Below are positions 10,155 to 21,068 of a stretch of 64,000 nucleotides of DNA, piece after piece (the first letter of the stretch is position 1; each line of letters opens with the position of its first letter). This DNA comes from Aristolochia californica (Eukaryota; Streptophyta; Magnoliopsida; Piperales; Aristolochiaceae). The translations under genes were made by a program, and so were the position numbers. The notes below the pieces were generated by a model. It was given only the letters and a program-made list of their open reading frames with translations. It did no database searches and had not been told where the DNA came from. The DNA lies in NCBI GenBank assembly GCA_029961685.1, contig JARWKL010000001.1:51059062-51123061 (forward strand), written 5' to 3'.

Positions 10155-11767
10155 TGATAGATGTCATATTCTGACATGAGAACTAGGTTAATTATAATAG
10201 AATAACCTTTATAATTGTGTTATAGGTGGTTACTTATCAGTTTTCAAATGAAATGAACATTTATTGAATTTGGCATTAATCACTGTCGATATTGCATATT
10301 TCTCTCTCCTGAATTATATTTCATTATTTTTAGTTTTATTTCTTCCTGAAATGCTTTTTATAGATTCAATTATGGAATTTCAGGAGAATTTGGGTGGAGA
10401 ATAAGATATTTACCAAAATGCCCTTAGTGAAATGGAGGTAATTTCTAGGGCAAATCGTTTTAAAATAAGAAAAATCATATTTAAAGCAAAGGGGAGCGTC
10501 GAACGAGAGGAGACGGGGGGGAGACCCGGGAGGGAAAACCCGAGAGGGGAGACCCGAGAGGGGGAAGCGTGAAGAGAAAACAGAGGACTTTGACCGGAAA
10601 CAGGGGAGGACCCGAGAGGAGTTCCCCACCGTCGTTCGCCGGGCCAATACTTTCTGCCACGCTACTGTCGTCCACCGCCGTCCACTGCCGTCCAGCAACC
10701 GAGAACAAACCCGAGGAGAGCTCGAGAGAGTCTCCATCGAGGTGAGTTCGACAGTCGTCGCTCGCTAGGCCGAGAAGTGATCCGAGAGGGCTTCTCCGAT
10801 GCCAACTCCGCTTTCCGACCATCCTCCGGCGTCAGTTACATATTTCCGACCATTCCCGGAGCGATTCCGACTCCGACCGAGACTCGAGAGAGCCGGTTAG
10901 AGAACTTCATCTTTGTTTCGTTCTTTGCTGGACGTAACCTCCGTTCGTCGGCTTCTATTCGTCGTCGCCGGCGTCGTCTCTACCTCCAGCCACTCACTAT
11001 TGCTACCCGACGCCACCAATTTCGGGAAATTGCAGAACCCGTGAGAACGAGTTGCTGCCCGAGCGAGAGGAAGAAGAAGGGGAGTAATTCGTCATTATTG
11101 AATTTAATTTTTTATATAGTTTGAACTTAGGTTTTGAATGTTTATTAAATGTGATTTGATAATTAATGTTTATTGAATATTTGTTTTCCGGATATTTTAT
11201 TAAATTGGCTAGTTAGGGTAGGATTATAATTTAGGTTGGATTTTAGTATTTTAATCCGATTTCTGTCCTTAACTCTAGGCGCCCGAGAGGGGCTAGACGC
11301 AAGGATTGAGAATCCGGATTCGTGGTTACGTGGCGCTCGAGAGAGGCACGAATCACGGTAAAATCCAGAGTTATAATTTTAGCATCATCACAATAGGAAA
11401 TTGATTCTCTGCATTCTATTGTAATCCAATCTTTGTCATTAACTCTAGGCGCCCAAGAGGGGCTAGACGCAAGGATTGAGAATCCGGATTCGTGGTTACG
11501 TGGCGCTCGAGAGAGGCACGAATCACGATAAAATCCAGAGTTGACGTTTCCTGTTGTGCAAGTAGTTAATTAAATTATTACTTGATAATTTAGGATATAA
11601 TTAGTGTTTAGTTCAGATTAATTCATCATATTTGGTTAGGCTAGTTGACTGAAGGATACACAAAATTCAGTCCTCCCTGTGGATATGACCCTCGCTTCCC
11701 GCTAAATTACATGAACGATTCGTACGCTTGCGAGGTATTAAAGCCGATGTAATTAAATTTTGCATCA
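10155..11767 (+). repeat. 3' LTR of the 6.2-11.8 kb element
   Basis: Near-identical to the 5' LTR, 28 bp longer because of an extra GGGAGACCCGAGAGGG-like unit near 10525-10560. Ends GCATCA followed by the GTAGG duplication. Confidence 0.93.
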
Positions 11768-11772
11768 GTAGG

Positions 11773-13114
11773 CCCAACTAGTTTCAATTCTAGCTATGGT
11801 CAAATTTTCACTCTTGCCAGAAACAAAGAAGCGAATATTTCTGCGGTCGGGCAGAATTCTTGTGAGTGGAATTTAAACCTCCGAAGAGCATTGACGGAAG
11901 TGGAAACCCTAGAAGCCGCCGATCTCGTCACGTGATTATCATCGATTCGTATAAAAAATGCTCCAGACACCCTGATATGGACTCCATGTCCCAAAGGTGT
12001 ATTTTCTACTTCTACTGCCTATAACTCTCTTAACTCTCCCCCTTCTACTCAATCTTGTCACCCATCTGCTATTGCGTGGTCTTTACTCGTGCCTCCGAGA
12101 GCAAAGTTTTTTATCTGGACAACGTGCCAAGAAAAAATCCTGACTTCTGATTCGCTAATGCGTCGGGGAATGCATGTTTTGGATCCCATGTGCCCGTTTT
12201 GCCGGACCTCTCCTGAAACTGTGGACCATATATTATTGCACTGTAATTATGCTCACTCTATTTGGACAAGACTCATCAGCCAAATTGGTTTGCAATACTG
12301 TTCCTCCCAAAATCTCGCATCTACTATTCAAATGGTCACAAACGCTCATCTCCCAAAGCTCGGAAAGTTATTAATCTCATGTGTTGGTCACATCGTTTGG
12401 GCCCTATGGAAAGAACAGAATAACAGGAAGTTCTACAGAAAATCCTTCCTGAAAATATTCTAAGCAATAGAATTGTTGGGCAAGTTACATCCTGGATTCT
12501 TATGCGAAAAGAATTTAAAAATCTCAAAGGAGTAAACTTATAAGGAAATTGGCATCTTGTTGCGAAAATGTCTCACCATTCCCACCCTCCAGTTATGGAA
12601 ACTCGGTCTCTTCCCCTGGTAGGACATTTCAAACTAAATTTCGATGGAAGCACGTTGAGTTGTGCTGGCCCTACTAGATATGAAGGGGTTATCCATGACG
12701 ATAAAGGAAACCTTCTCCTCTCTTTTTCCCGGGCAATTGGTGAATCAGATTCAACAACAGCCGAGCTTTCTGGTTTGTTTAATGGCCTAAATCTTTTTCA
12801 TCAACGGATGGTAGGCCGCCCACTCTATGTCGAAGGCGATTCAAAAGTTGTCATCAATTGGTGTAAGAAGACATGCAAACCTCCTTGGTGGTGCTGTGAT
12901 CTTTTTGAGGATATATGTAATTGAATTTCTCAATTACAATGTAGTTGGAACTATATTCCTAGATCTGCTAATCACTTAGCAGATAATCAGCCTAAACTAG
13001 GTGTATTCCTTCAACATCTTATTGTGGAGAAAGGTTCTGTATAGTAAGGTATGTATATTTTTTTTTCTCTCAGTAATACATTCACAACTTTTTTCTCAAA
13101 AAAAAAAAAAAAAA
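11773..13114 (+). mobile_element. L1-type LINE copy A, 3' part (zf-RVT, RNase H, poly(A))
   Basis: Resumes copy A after the LTR element. 12089-12463 encodes the zinc-binding domain of plant LINE ORF2 (zf-RVT): PPRAKFFIWTTCQEKILTSD, then CPFCRTSPETVDHILLHC. 12625-13040 encodes an RNase H-like domain: LNFDGSTLSC, ESDSTTAELSGLFNGL, VEGDSKVVINW, SANHLADNQ, which supply the acidic residues of the fold. Stops and frameshifts break the reading. Ends in a long A run at 13098-13116, then the TSD (13115-13131). Confidence 0.88.
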
Positions 13115-13131
13115 AACTCTATTAGCTTGTT

Positions 13132-13852
13132 ATGTCCACAAATTCATCAACAACTTTCTAATAGATACACTGTAAGGTCACCATGTTGTCAACATCCGCT
13201 TGTGCTAAATACTTATCTTTCTCATTAAATCTAATTTAATTTCAAGCCTATATATGAAGCAAACAAGAGGAAATACCAATTCAAGTTTCATGAGAGAAGA
13301 TACAACAGACAGAACAGGTCCTGAATTTTGTAGCTTATCTATAGTATTGCAAAAAGGTTCACTAAACTCATTTGGAATCCAATACCATTCTGGACAGAAC
13401 TTACTTTATATCAGTCTGAAACTTTGTTAAAAAATGGATGATTGCTGAAGAGCATATATTTCCAGATTTTTTATTTACTTATATTTTTTATGTAAGTCAG
13501 TACTCCAAAGGGTTAAATCAGGATACATATTGGAAATACAAAATTCTGGTCAAACTTTCAAAGCACCTTCAAGTTAATCTTCACAGAAATGCAGTAATCA
13601 TCCATTCATGTATCTGCTCCTAGACATTATATTCAAATAGCACACAATATTCTATATTTTCTCATCTTACTATTCTTAGCAAACAATACTTGGAAGAATC
13701 GATGAGCAATTTCCTATATCAACACCATAAGCACAATGAAAAACCAAATAAAACTAGAATAAACCATCAACACAGAATATACCACAACAAAAAAAAAAAT
13801 CTATTGTAACAAACATTTAGAAAAAATGACTATGAATATATGAAGTGTTCAC
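13132..13852. other. Downstream flank of the Dus2-like pseudogene
   Basis: AT-rich, no exon recognised on either strand. Missing C-terminal Dus2 exons would be expected here on the minus strand and were not found, so the pseudogene appears 3'-truncated or its end has decayed beyond recognition. Confidence 0.4.
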
Positions 13853-15120
13853 CTTCCATGAACCGCAAGAGCAGAGACACCAGTCTTCTCAATTCGTCTA
13901 GCTAGCTCTACAGTGTCTTAAGGTGACTTAAGAAGTCGAATTTTACAAGTTAATGGAGTATCTAGGTTCCTTCTTAATGTAGTTAAAATCTGCATAAAAT
14001 GAAACTACAGCATGACACCGGATAAAAATAGCAATGATCAAGATAAAAATCCTGAAACAGCCATATCGAAATAAAGACACATCTATTACATCATGGATAA
14101 GCTCTGGCTTTGACAATAAAGCTGCACCCATGCCCCCACCAATAGAGAATGACCAGGGGCAGCCCATGTTGATGTCAATAGCGGCTACATCTTTGAACCT
14201 GAAAGTGGAAATGCACTCTAAAAATTCTCCAATTAAAATGATCATGCAATGACTGAGATAAACTTTACCAGATTGCAGAACTTGAGAAAAATATCAGTTA
14301 TGTAATACCCTTTTCTTGTCAAAGCTATCTTGCATAATAACTGGAAAAAGGTAAGAGTTATATAAATTCCATATGATTGACCAGTTAGACCAGTACTTAC
14401 TAAGTGCAATGCCTCAGTAATTGATCACCAATTAGATTTACTTGTTTACAACTTGATCTATATCTAAGATACAACAAGAATAAACGTACACCATCTGAGT
14501 AGCAGTACGAGCCCTCACAGCATCTGAAGTAACCAATTGAAATACTACTCAGCTTCTCTCCTTGGCGCAAGTCCTGAAAACTAAAGCTGCCGTTCATTTC
14601 TCCACAAAATCTGTAGTACCAAGAGACTCTAGAAGAAAACAGAGTTTATTTAAGAGGTTTTACCACAGCATGAACAAGAATTTGTGTAAAACCAGTATCC
14701 TTCTCAGTTAACAGAGGACATGATTTGGTACCAGTAAGATCTAGCAACCTTAGAACTATATTTCCTCTTTGCTATACACCTAGATAAACAAACAATATTT
14801 CCTAGTCAAACTGTGGAAATTGAAAATTATCAATAATTTTGATGTTTAAAACCAGCATACTGTACCAATTATCTTCCGCTCACACTTCAGCACCTTATGA
14901 TCGATTATCTCTTCTCCATAAGTGATGTTTATACCATATTCTGCAGCAAAAAGCCGAAATGGTAAAGTTCCTTACATGCACAAGAATAGGATAGCACTCT
15001 TTAGTACAAATAAACAGCTAGAGAATGAAGGAATCAACCGAAAGAAAAAAAAAAGGCATGGTACAGCCAACAGCCCACGCGAACCATTGGGGCGAGGACT
15101 CGTGCTTGTTCTCATACTCT
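13853..15120 (-). pseudogene. DUS2: tRNA-dihydrouridine synthase (Dus2-like) pseudogene, 5' half
   Basis: Dus2 enzymes reduce uridine 20 of cytosolic tRNA with FMN and NAD(P)H. Minus-strand exons in order: 15075-about 15120 (VLAPMVRV, the FMN-site motif); 14866-14970 (LPFRLFAAEYG, then ITYGEEIIDHKVLKCER); 14492-14628 (LGTTDFVEK, VVFQLVTSDAVRA); 14090-14198 (VAAIDINMGCPWSFSI, GGGMGAALLSKPELIHD); 13853-13989 (LTTLRRNLDTPLTCKIRLL, then VELARRIEKTGVSALAVHGR). Lesions seen: a 2-base insertion before VLAPM, two TGA stops in the third exon, a 2-base loss before KDVAAI (GTTCAAAG for expected GTTTGCAAAG), a TAA after LLKSP, and a GC instead of GT donor after the first exon. The C-terminal third is absent. 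The catalytic Cys in NMGCP is retained. Confidence 0.85.
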
Positions 15121-15387
15121 TCGTCTACAGACAGCTCGGTAACAAATCGAAGAAGAAGAAATCAACACAGACCACATTCCCTCGCCCTTTCTTTTCGTGC
15201 CTTGGGGCGGGGAAAATCAAAAGAGCATCGACCCTTTCCCGCTGGCGCTGGGCCGACCCCTCTGAAGCTTCGCAGCCGTTGATCTTCTGTACCGCTTTCA
15301 TCTTCCACCGCCAGATTTAAACTCAAAAAGATATAACCTAACTATGCGGTTTGTAAACTCATTACGCGTTTCTAAACTCACTTCGCC

Positions 15388-15394
15388 TATAAAA
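15388..15394 (+). promoter_or_regulatory. TATA box of the RING gene
   Basis: TATAAAA, about 50 bases before the ATG at 15445, in a TATA context (CGCCTATAAAATCTAGG). The expected start site would give a leader of roughly 25 nt. Confidence 0.6.
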
Positions 15395-15444
15395 TCTAGG
15401 GCTCACTTTCTACTCCACTGCTCGTTTCTTCTTCACTGGCGTTC

Positions 15445-16106
15445 ATGGCTAATCACCCCGCCCCTTCTCCTTCTCCTGTTTCATTGATCGATACTCCCCT
15501 ACTTACCCTAGAAGAACCTGTCTCTATTGATATCACTTTTAACCTTGTGCCGAGCCCCATTCTACGGTCCCATGGCGGTCATCTCAATCTGCCATCGAGT
15601 CTTCTATATGTGTCCTATGCCGGAGGGAGCCCATCTTGAACAAGTTACTCTCCTTACACCGGCTATGAGATTACGCCATCGGAGTCGTGGGCAGAATGTG
15701 GCCTCCGGAATACTGGACCACTTATCCTTCAGCTCCGAGGCCTACGCCCCAACTCCTTCCACATCTCTATATTCTTGGAGCTGATTGGGCGGAGATCGCG
15801 TAAGGAATGGGCGTACGAGGTTGGATGTGGGGGTGTTGACGTGCGTGAGAGGATCGAAATCGACTTTCCGCCGCTGCTTTCCGCAGACCCTAGAAGAGCT
15901 TCTGTCGGCCAGAACATGAAGTTGAAGGAGATCAGCGGGATAGCTGTCGGAGAGACGTGTGCAGTTTGTTTCGAAGAATTAGGAGGATCGACGAAGACGT
16001 GACAGGGATTCCATGCTCTCATCCTTTCCACACTGACTGCCTCCTTCCATGGTTGAACAGAGGGATTACGTGTCCTCCCTGCAGATCGCCCCTCCGACTC
16101 CCATGA
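15445..16106 (+). pseudogene. RING-H2 finger protein pseudogene, intronless
   Basis: Starts ATG GCT AAT, frame MANHPAPSPSPVSLID. The frame meets a TGA at 15637-15639, continues open in the same frame (EWAYEVGCGG, VRERIEIDFPP, then CAVCFEELGG), and shifts near 15998. The remainder is TGIPCSHPFHTDC, LLPWLNRG, CPPCRSPL and a stop at 16104-16106. Together these make a C3H2C3 RING-H2 domain (C-x2-C, C-x-H-x2-H-x2-C, C-x2-C), typical of E3 ubiquitin ligases that bind E2 enzymes. Apart from one nonsense codon and one frameshift the gene, about 220 residues, is preserved, with a good TATA box. Two assembly errors would restore it, so pseudogene status is likely but not certain. The subfamily is not recognised. 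Confidence 0.7.
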
Positions 16107-16626
16107 TCGAAGCTCAAAGTTAGACTTAGTTGATTAGACGAATTAAAGTCTTGTTTACTATTTTTTTTTATTTTTTTTTTGTAAAATGTATTGTTGATTG
16201 TGCAGAAACTTCCGCCACCATGCAAATAATGCTGCAACAAATCTCCATTTAGGTTTAAACAGTATATAAACTAAACCAAATTAAATGGTTGTGGTGTTTT
16301 CTCTTCATGACTTACTTTCTGTTCCATTGTGATGGTATTTTTTCTTTCGTTTCTTCAGGGTCGTGCTTTGTTACAAACCTTACAAACATATTTTCTTGAA
16401 ACAATCCAAATTTGCCTACCTATGAAAAATTAAAATTTAATATTTATCCTTCCTAGAATTGTGAAAAGTCTTTGAGGAAAATAGGCAGCACCACAAGGGA
16501 CTCAAGTGACACAATGGTTGGAGCAAGCAACACCTCTTGAGTTTAATTTGTTAAAAAAAAATCGGACCCTCTATTGGAGTATACAGTTCCTAAAATGAAA
16601 ACTAGGAAAGAAAATGTGCATCATAC
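16107..16626. other. Gap between RING and beta-galactosidase pseudogenes
   Basis: No exon found. 16495-16560 (ACACAATGGTTGG, then GAGTTTAATTTG and an A run) resembles a decayed tRNA-derived SINE but the boxes are poor. Confidence 0.35.
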
Positions 16627-16732
16627 CTCTTGAATAATTGGTAGAATGTCCTCTGCCGTGCAATTTCCATGGTGGAACTGCCCACATTCACCTTGAGGCA
16701 TCCCAGGTCACTAGCAAACTTGACTGAAATAA

Positions 16733-16890
16733 AATACAAGCATAAATTTCAAAATAATTGTTGAGTTATGTCATCCCAGAATTCAAGATACCTTGCTCAT
16801 TGAATTTTCAAAATACAAGCATAAATTTCAAAATAATTGTTGAGTTATGTCATCCCAGAATTCAAGATACCTTGCTCATTGAATTTTCAA
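16733..16890. repeat. Tandem duplication, 79-bp unit
   Basis: Two essentially identical 79-bp units, beginning AAATACAAGCATAAATTTC, adjacent to the lectin exon acceptor of the beta-galactosidase pseudogene. Confidence 0.9.
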
Positions 16891-18193
16891 AAGACAAGCA
16901 TGGTTATGTGTATGCCTTCTTTGAGAATTACTTACAAAACTAAAAATTTTTTGTCACATAGCATGTATTCTCAGTGTTATTTTTGAAAGCTCAATTGGAC
17001 ACTATGTCCTTCAGAAGTAATGTTTTCTAAGTACTATTTTAGAGAGAGAAAAATGTAAGTTCATATTATGAAGCAAATGCGCACTCTTTAATAAACACTA
17101 ATAGTAATACCAATGCTTCAGTAGGGATCATAGCTAGGAAAAGGACAAAAAGACAAATTATCCCCCTCTTTCTCCTAATGAGATATAACAAGTAAAAGCA
17201 AGTGTAGGTTCCATTTGTATGAAGGATTTTGCAGTTCCTATTTACATAGGACCATGAAGATGATCATGAAATGACCTGGTAAGTCAATTCATCATAAGAA
17301 AGGTCTTGCAATCCACTTTCCAAGCCAATCAAACCACCTGCAACATCAAACCAGGGCCCATAGTTCTTGCAAAGAAAATCAAGTAATAAGTACTCACATA
17401 AGAAATGAGAAAGTGAGATATCAGACAATAGTTTGAAAAATTCCCATTCACTAGGAAAGCAAACAATAACTTTAGTTTGTAAATAATACCCTCATATTGG
17501 TGCAAGAAAGATTTGAAAAAAATCAACCTAACGAATGGAATGTTTTATGCATAGGCACATGATTGGGCACAAGATTCCGGGAGTATTAATGCATGTTTTT
17601 TTCTGCTCTTATGGCATATGCACGAGTTTGGACAAGATGAAAACAAAGCATAGAGCACCACAGTTGATGTTGCATGATTAAACAGAGAGACAACAACACC
17701 AGTGTGGTTCTAGTTGATTTAGCCAAACCAGTTACAGGCCAGCATGTGAACAAGATATCCATCTCGGCAATCAAGAAATCTCTTGAACAACGCATACCTG
17801 AACCCCCCCAATCATCATACTCAACAAATCTACAGTATTATTTCCTTGTCTCAGCATAATTCTCTCATGGAATATAAATCTTGTATCATCGTGATTACCA
17901 TATCCAATTCCTTCAAGGCTGTTGAGAGTGGACAGTGAAGCTTGAATTGCTCTAAACTGAAAGCTATACCTTTAGGGAAATTCAGGCATAAATAACCAAT
18001 TTGGTAAGATTTAAAATTTAAGGACAGAGGAAACTGAACTCTAATTGGAGCTCCAAATTTACCTGTAAACCTCTTGTTTACAAAAGTGAGGGCTGCGTGT
18101 CCCAAGCTTTCAACATGCAGATATACTTCACTTTTATTGTCAAGGGAAAGTGGCTCATTCAGATCAATGCTTTCAAAACAAAACAACCACTAG

Positions 18194-18309
18194 AGTGGAT
18201 TAGACCTTTGGCACAATGGCAAAATGGAAGATCTTCTATTGTGCTGTTTTGGGTTTAAGTCTCAATAAGGGTAAGGGCTGTGGTGTGTGTGTTATAAACC
18301 TTAGAAAAA
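18194..18309 (+). mobile_element. tRNA-derived SINE candidate
   Basis: TGGCACAATGG (18209-18219) fits the pol III A box and GGGTTTAAGTCTC (18251-18263) the B box, about 40 bp apart. It ends in an A run. ACTAG flanks both sides (18189-18193, 18310-18314), a possible short target duplication. Lies in a beta-galactosidase intron. Confidence 0.55.
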
Positions 18310-18508
18310 ACTAGTAAGTGACCTCAAGATAGTACCAGTTCATGTTTTGGTTCATATATTATGAGAAAAAAAAACATAAATTGACAATTACATTTCTATG
18401 AAGATTGAGGGGTTCCATATATGATGACTGTCCAACAAAATTTCTAACTACATAATTAGCAATTTAGGCATGTAAAACTTCGTTGTATATGTCAAACGCC
18501 TTGCCAAA

Positions 18509-18590
18509 TAGGACTTCCCAAGAGCTCACCCATCCTAGTATTACTCTGGCCCAAGCACACTTAACTTCGGAGTTCTGAGTCAGATGCCTA
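18509..18590 (-). pseudogene. 5S rRNA-derived segment in Cassandra 3' LTR
   Basis: Reverse complement matches 5S rRNA from the CAGAACTCCGAAGTTAAG region through GTGCTTGGGCC and CTAGGATGGGTGA to GGGAAGTCC, with scattered changes. The 5' third of 5S is diverged. It acts as a pol III promoter region in Cassandra and is not a ribosomal gene. Confidence 0.88.
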
Positions 18591-18797
18591 ACCAATACAA
18601 CCCAAAAGACCGAATTGTTAAGTGCGGAAAGCCAAGTACCTAACCCAGGTAGACCAGGGGCGGACGGAACCTAACCCAGGTGGACCGGAACCACCTAGCT
18701 CTGACACCCACCATTCCCGTTCCCTACCGCTTCACCCAGGATTCGAACGCGGAATGTGGTGCCCAGCTCTAATACCATGTCAAACGCCTTGCAAAAT

Positions 18798-18867
18798 AGG
18801 ACTTCCCAGGAGGTCACCCATCCTAGTATTACTCTGTCCAAAACACACTTAACTTTGGAGTTTTGAG
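18798..18867 (-). pseudogene. 5S rRNA-derived segment in Cassandra 5' LTR
   Basis: Second copy, with GATGGGTGACCTCCTGGGAAG perfectly kept across its 3' end, but with changes in the central part (CCAAAGTTAAG for CCGAAGTTAAG). Confidence 0.88.
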
Positions 18868-19363
18868 TCAGATGTCTAGCCAATACAACCCAAAAAAGCG
18901 GTCTGTTAAGTGCGGAAAGCCAAGTACCTAACCCAGGTGGACCAGGGGCGAACGAAACCTAACCAGGTGGACCAAGGGCGGACGGAACCTAACCCAAGTG
19001 GACTGGAACCACCTAGCTCTGACAGTATAACTTTTGAGCCTTTCCTAAAAAAGTTGCATCTTTTCAGCAATCTAAATCATTACTTAAGGTAGTCAATCAT
19101 GCCGGCTCTCTGGTGCATGGGACTTTGTCTGTGATTACAGCTAAGTGTCCTCTAAACTAAAAGAAGATATTTGAAATGTTTACTCTTTACCTTATTGTGT
19201 ACCATTTTTATTTTTTGACTTTGACTTTATTGTGTACCATAAAAAATCACTAACATCCCTTGTGGTGTTTATCTGCTCTAGCATACCTCTTGCAGTAAAT
19301 GAGTTGTTACTCCAAATTCCAACAGGTTCTTTGTACCAACTCAAGAAGATCCTACTGGGTACT

Positions 19364-20674
19364 CAACAGTGACATTTTATCCGTGAGAATGTTCACTGCT
19401 TTCTTGTGAAACAATCGACTCAGAAATTTCAATCAAATGGAATGAATTCAACAAAGAATTATTATATTATCAAAAGCTGGAAGTTGTTGAGACACGAAAA
19501 GATAAAAAAACAATGAAATCCATGGACGATGAAGCAAGTAGAATTGATTGCTAAAGTACAAGTAACATAAATGATGATCAAAGTAAAAAAGACCACATCC
19601 TAGAGAGAAAAAAACACTGATATTATGGCTGTTAAAGACAGAAGAATTTCAGTGTCCAAGAAATATAGTTCATTTAGAAGGTATTTTTTACATTTAGAAA
19701 TGTGGTTTTCTACTCAATTCTTAGCTAATAGGCCTATGCCTCCTATCATGTTTTCCCTTCTAAAGTTTTTTCAAAGGTCTTATTATAGGATGGCCTATAA
19801 GACAGTCTTATGTTTTGCATGCAGATGTTCAAACTATATTAGCTGTAAGAACTCTATGTAATCTTTGTTTATAGGTGCTATTACACACCTTCTTAACTCA
19901 AACTACAACTAATGGGAACTCTACTTAAGGATGGCTGTTGGCATCTAAAAATCAGTTAGACAGCTCACTTTCTCTTCATTTCTCTCTCTTTTGCCTCTGT
20001 ACACTATTATTTCTTTACATTGGCAAACATACAATCAACCTGGATGGAAATAAACGGAAATATTATCTTTAAATGATCACAAACAGCTTTAGGGAAAGAG
20101 ATCTTGGATTTGAAGAAACCCAACTTCAACAGTTGTTTTTTCCAAGATCTTCAAAGATGTTGTGTTAGTTTTCCTGTGAAACCATATTTCCAGTGCAAAG
20201 ATATCATCAGTGATTTGCTTCTTTGACTGAATATTGGAGTTGTCTATGTTTGAATTTTTCATTAATTTTTTATTAATTGACATCCCGGTTTGAACTCCTA
20301 GGATTTACTTTTTTGTGGTTAGATGTTACGATTGATATCTTCCTACTGTTTGGCATGGCATCACCAAGTCTCATGTCTTCTTCTTATTGAGATCCAAGAA
20401 AAAGGTTCTTTCTCTCTAAATAAATTACTAATTTGTGTCATATCACCACCAAAAAAGTAGAATCCAATATAAAAGAACAAGCACTTCTGAGTTGTTCTGG
20501 CTGTTGGTAGTACCATTGCTGATTTTGATTGAAAATGAATTCATCATTCAAAGTTTTAGAAAAACTTAATAAGCCTATAATTCAGTGGTTTTTTTTTTGG
20601 AGGGGGGGGGGGGGGGGGAGGGTGTTAATATGCGATAATAGAACAATTTTTAGAATTATGCAACTAAGACAAAC
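19364..20674. other. Beta-galactosidase intron sequence
   Basis: No conserved exon recognised on the minus strand. A 17-base poly(G) run occurs at 20602-20618. Confidence 0.4.
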
Positions 20675-21068
20675 CTTTGCAGTGTTATAAATGACATTCT
20701 GGCAGTCTGGAAGGATGCTGACAGACCAAGCAGGAAGGTTGTAGGAATTTCCATTAAAAAACACGTTTGCATCTGCTTTTTGGTCAATGTTAGCCGGAAA
20801 TGTTGCACATCCTTCAGAATATTTGTGATATATATGTACCTAACATGCCAATGTAATAATTTTTTTAGTAAACAGAATAAGGTAAATAATCAACAAAAAA
20901 AATATATATATATATATATAAACTAAAACCTATAAATAATGATGCATCTGATATATATTTTGTCTAGAAGTCACTTAAAACGCCAAGTCACATACGCTAA
21001 GTTGTCCATATTAAATTATTTAGACCATAAGCATATATGATACAAAAGATATTTTTTGCTAAGATTAT

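Larger units (their letters stand above)
6208..11767 (+). mobile_element. Non-autonomous Ty3/gypsy (Athila/Tat-like) LTR retrotransposon, TSD GTAGG
   Basis: Direct repeats of 1585 bp (6208-7792) and 1613 bp (10155-11767) begin TGATAGATG and end TTTTGCATCA. GTAGG stands immediately outside both ends (6203-6207, 11768-11772). Next to the 5' LTR is a tRNA-Asp-type primer site (7799-7816), and before the 3' LTR a purine-rich AGGTTTGGGGGTG. The 2.36-kb interior lacks protease, reverse transcriptase and RNase H; only a short ORF with an integrase tail remains, so mobility must have been supplied in trans. LTRs are very similar, so insertion is fairly recent. Assignment to the Athila/Tat side rests on the primer site and the FPHGAIEI..FKVNGQRLK integrase end. 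Confidence 0.92.
18490..19024 (-). mobile_element. Cassandra-type TRIM with 5S rRNA in its LTRs (TSD GTATA)
   Basis: Direct repeats 18490-18706 (217 bp) and 18778-19024 (247 bp) start TGTCAAACGCC and end GCTCTGACA. Between them is a 71-bp centre ending in GCTCTAATACCA (18766-18777), complementary to initiator tRNA-Met with one mismatch, so the element reads on the minus strand with its 5' LTR at 18778-19024. GTATA flanks both ends (18485-18489, 19025-19029). Each LTR contains most of a plant 5S rRNA in element sense. This combination defines Cassandra. LTR length differs through copy number of a GGTGGACCAGGGGCGGACGG-like unit. Confidence 0.92.

Noticed and set aside
16495..16560. SINE-like fragment
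   Set aside because: A-box position 3 is wrong, B box weak, no target duplication.
18509..18867. Possible genuine 5S rRNA genes
   Set aside because: Both are partial and diverged, and sit inside LTRs with matching target duplications, so they belong to Cassandra.
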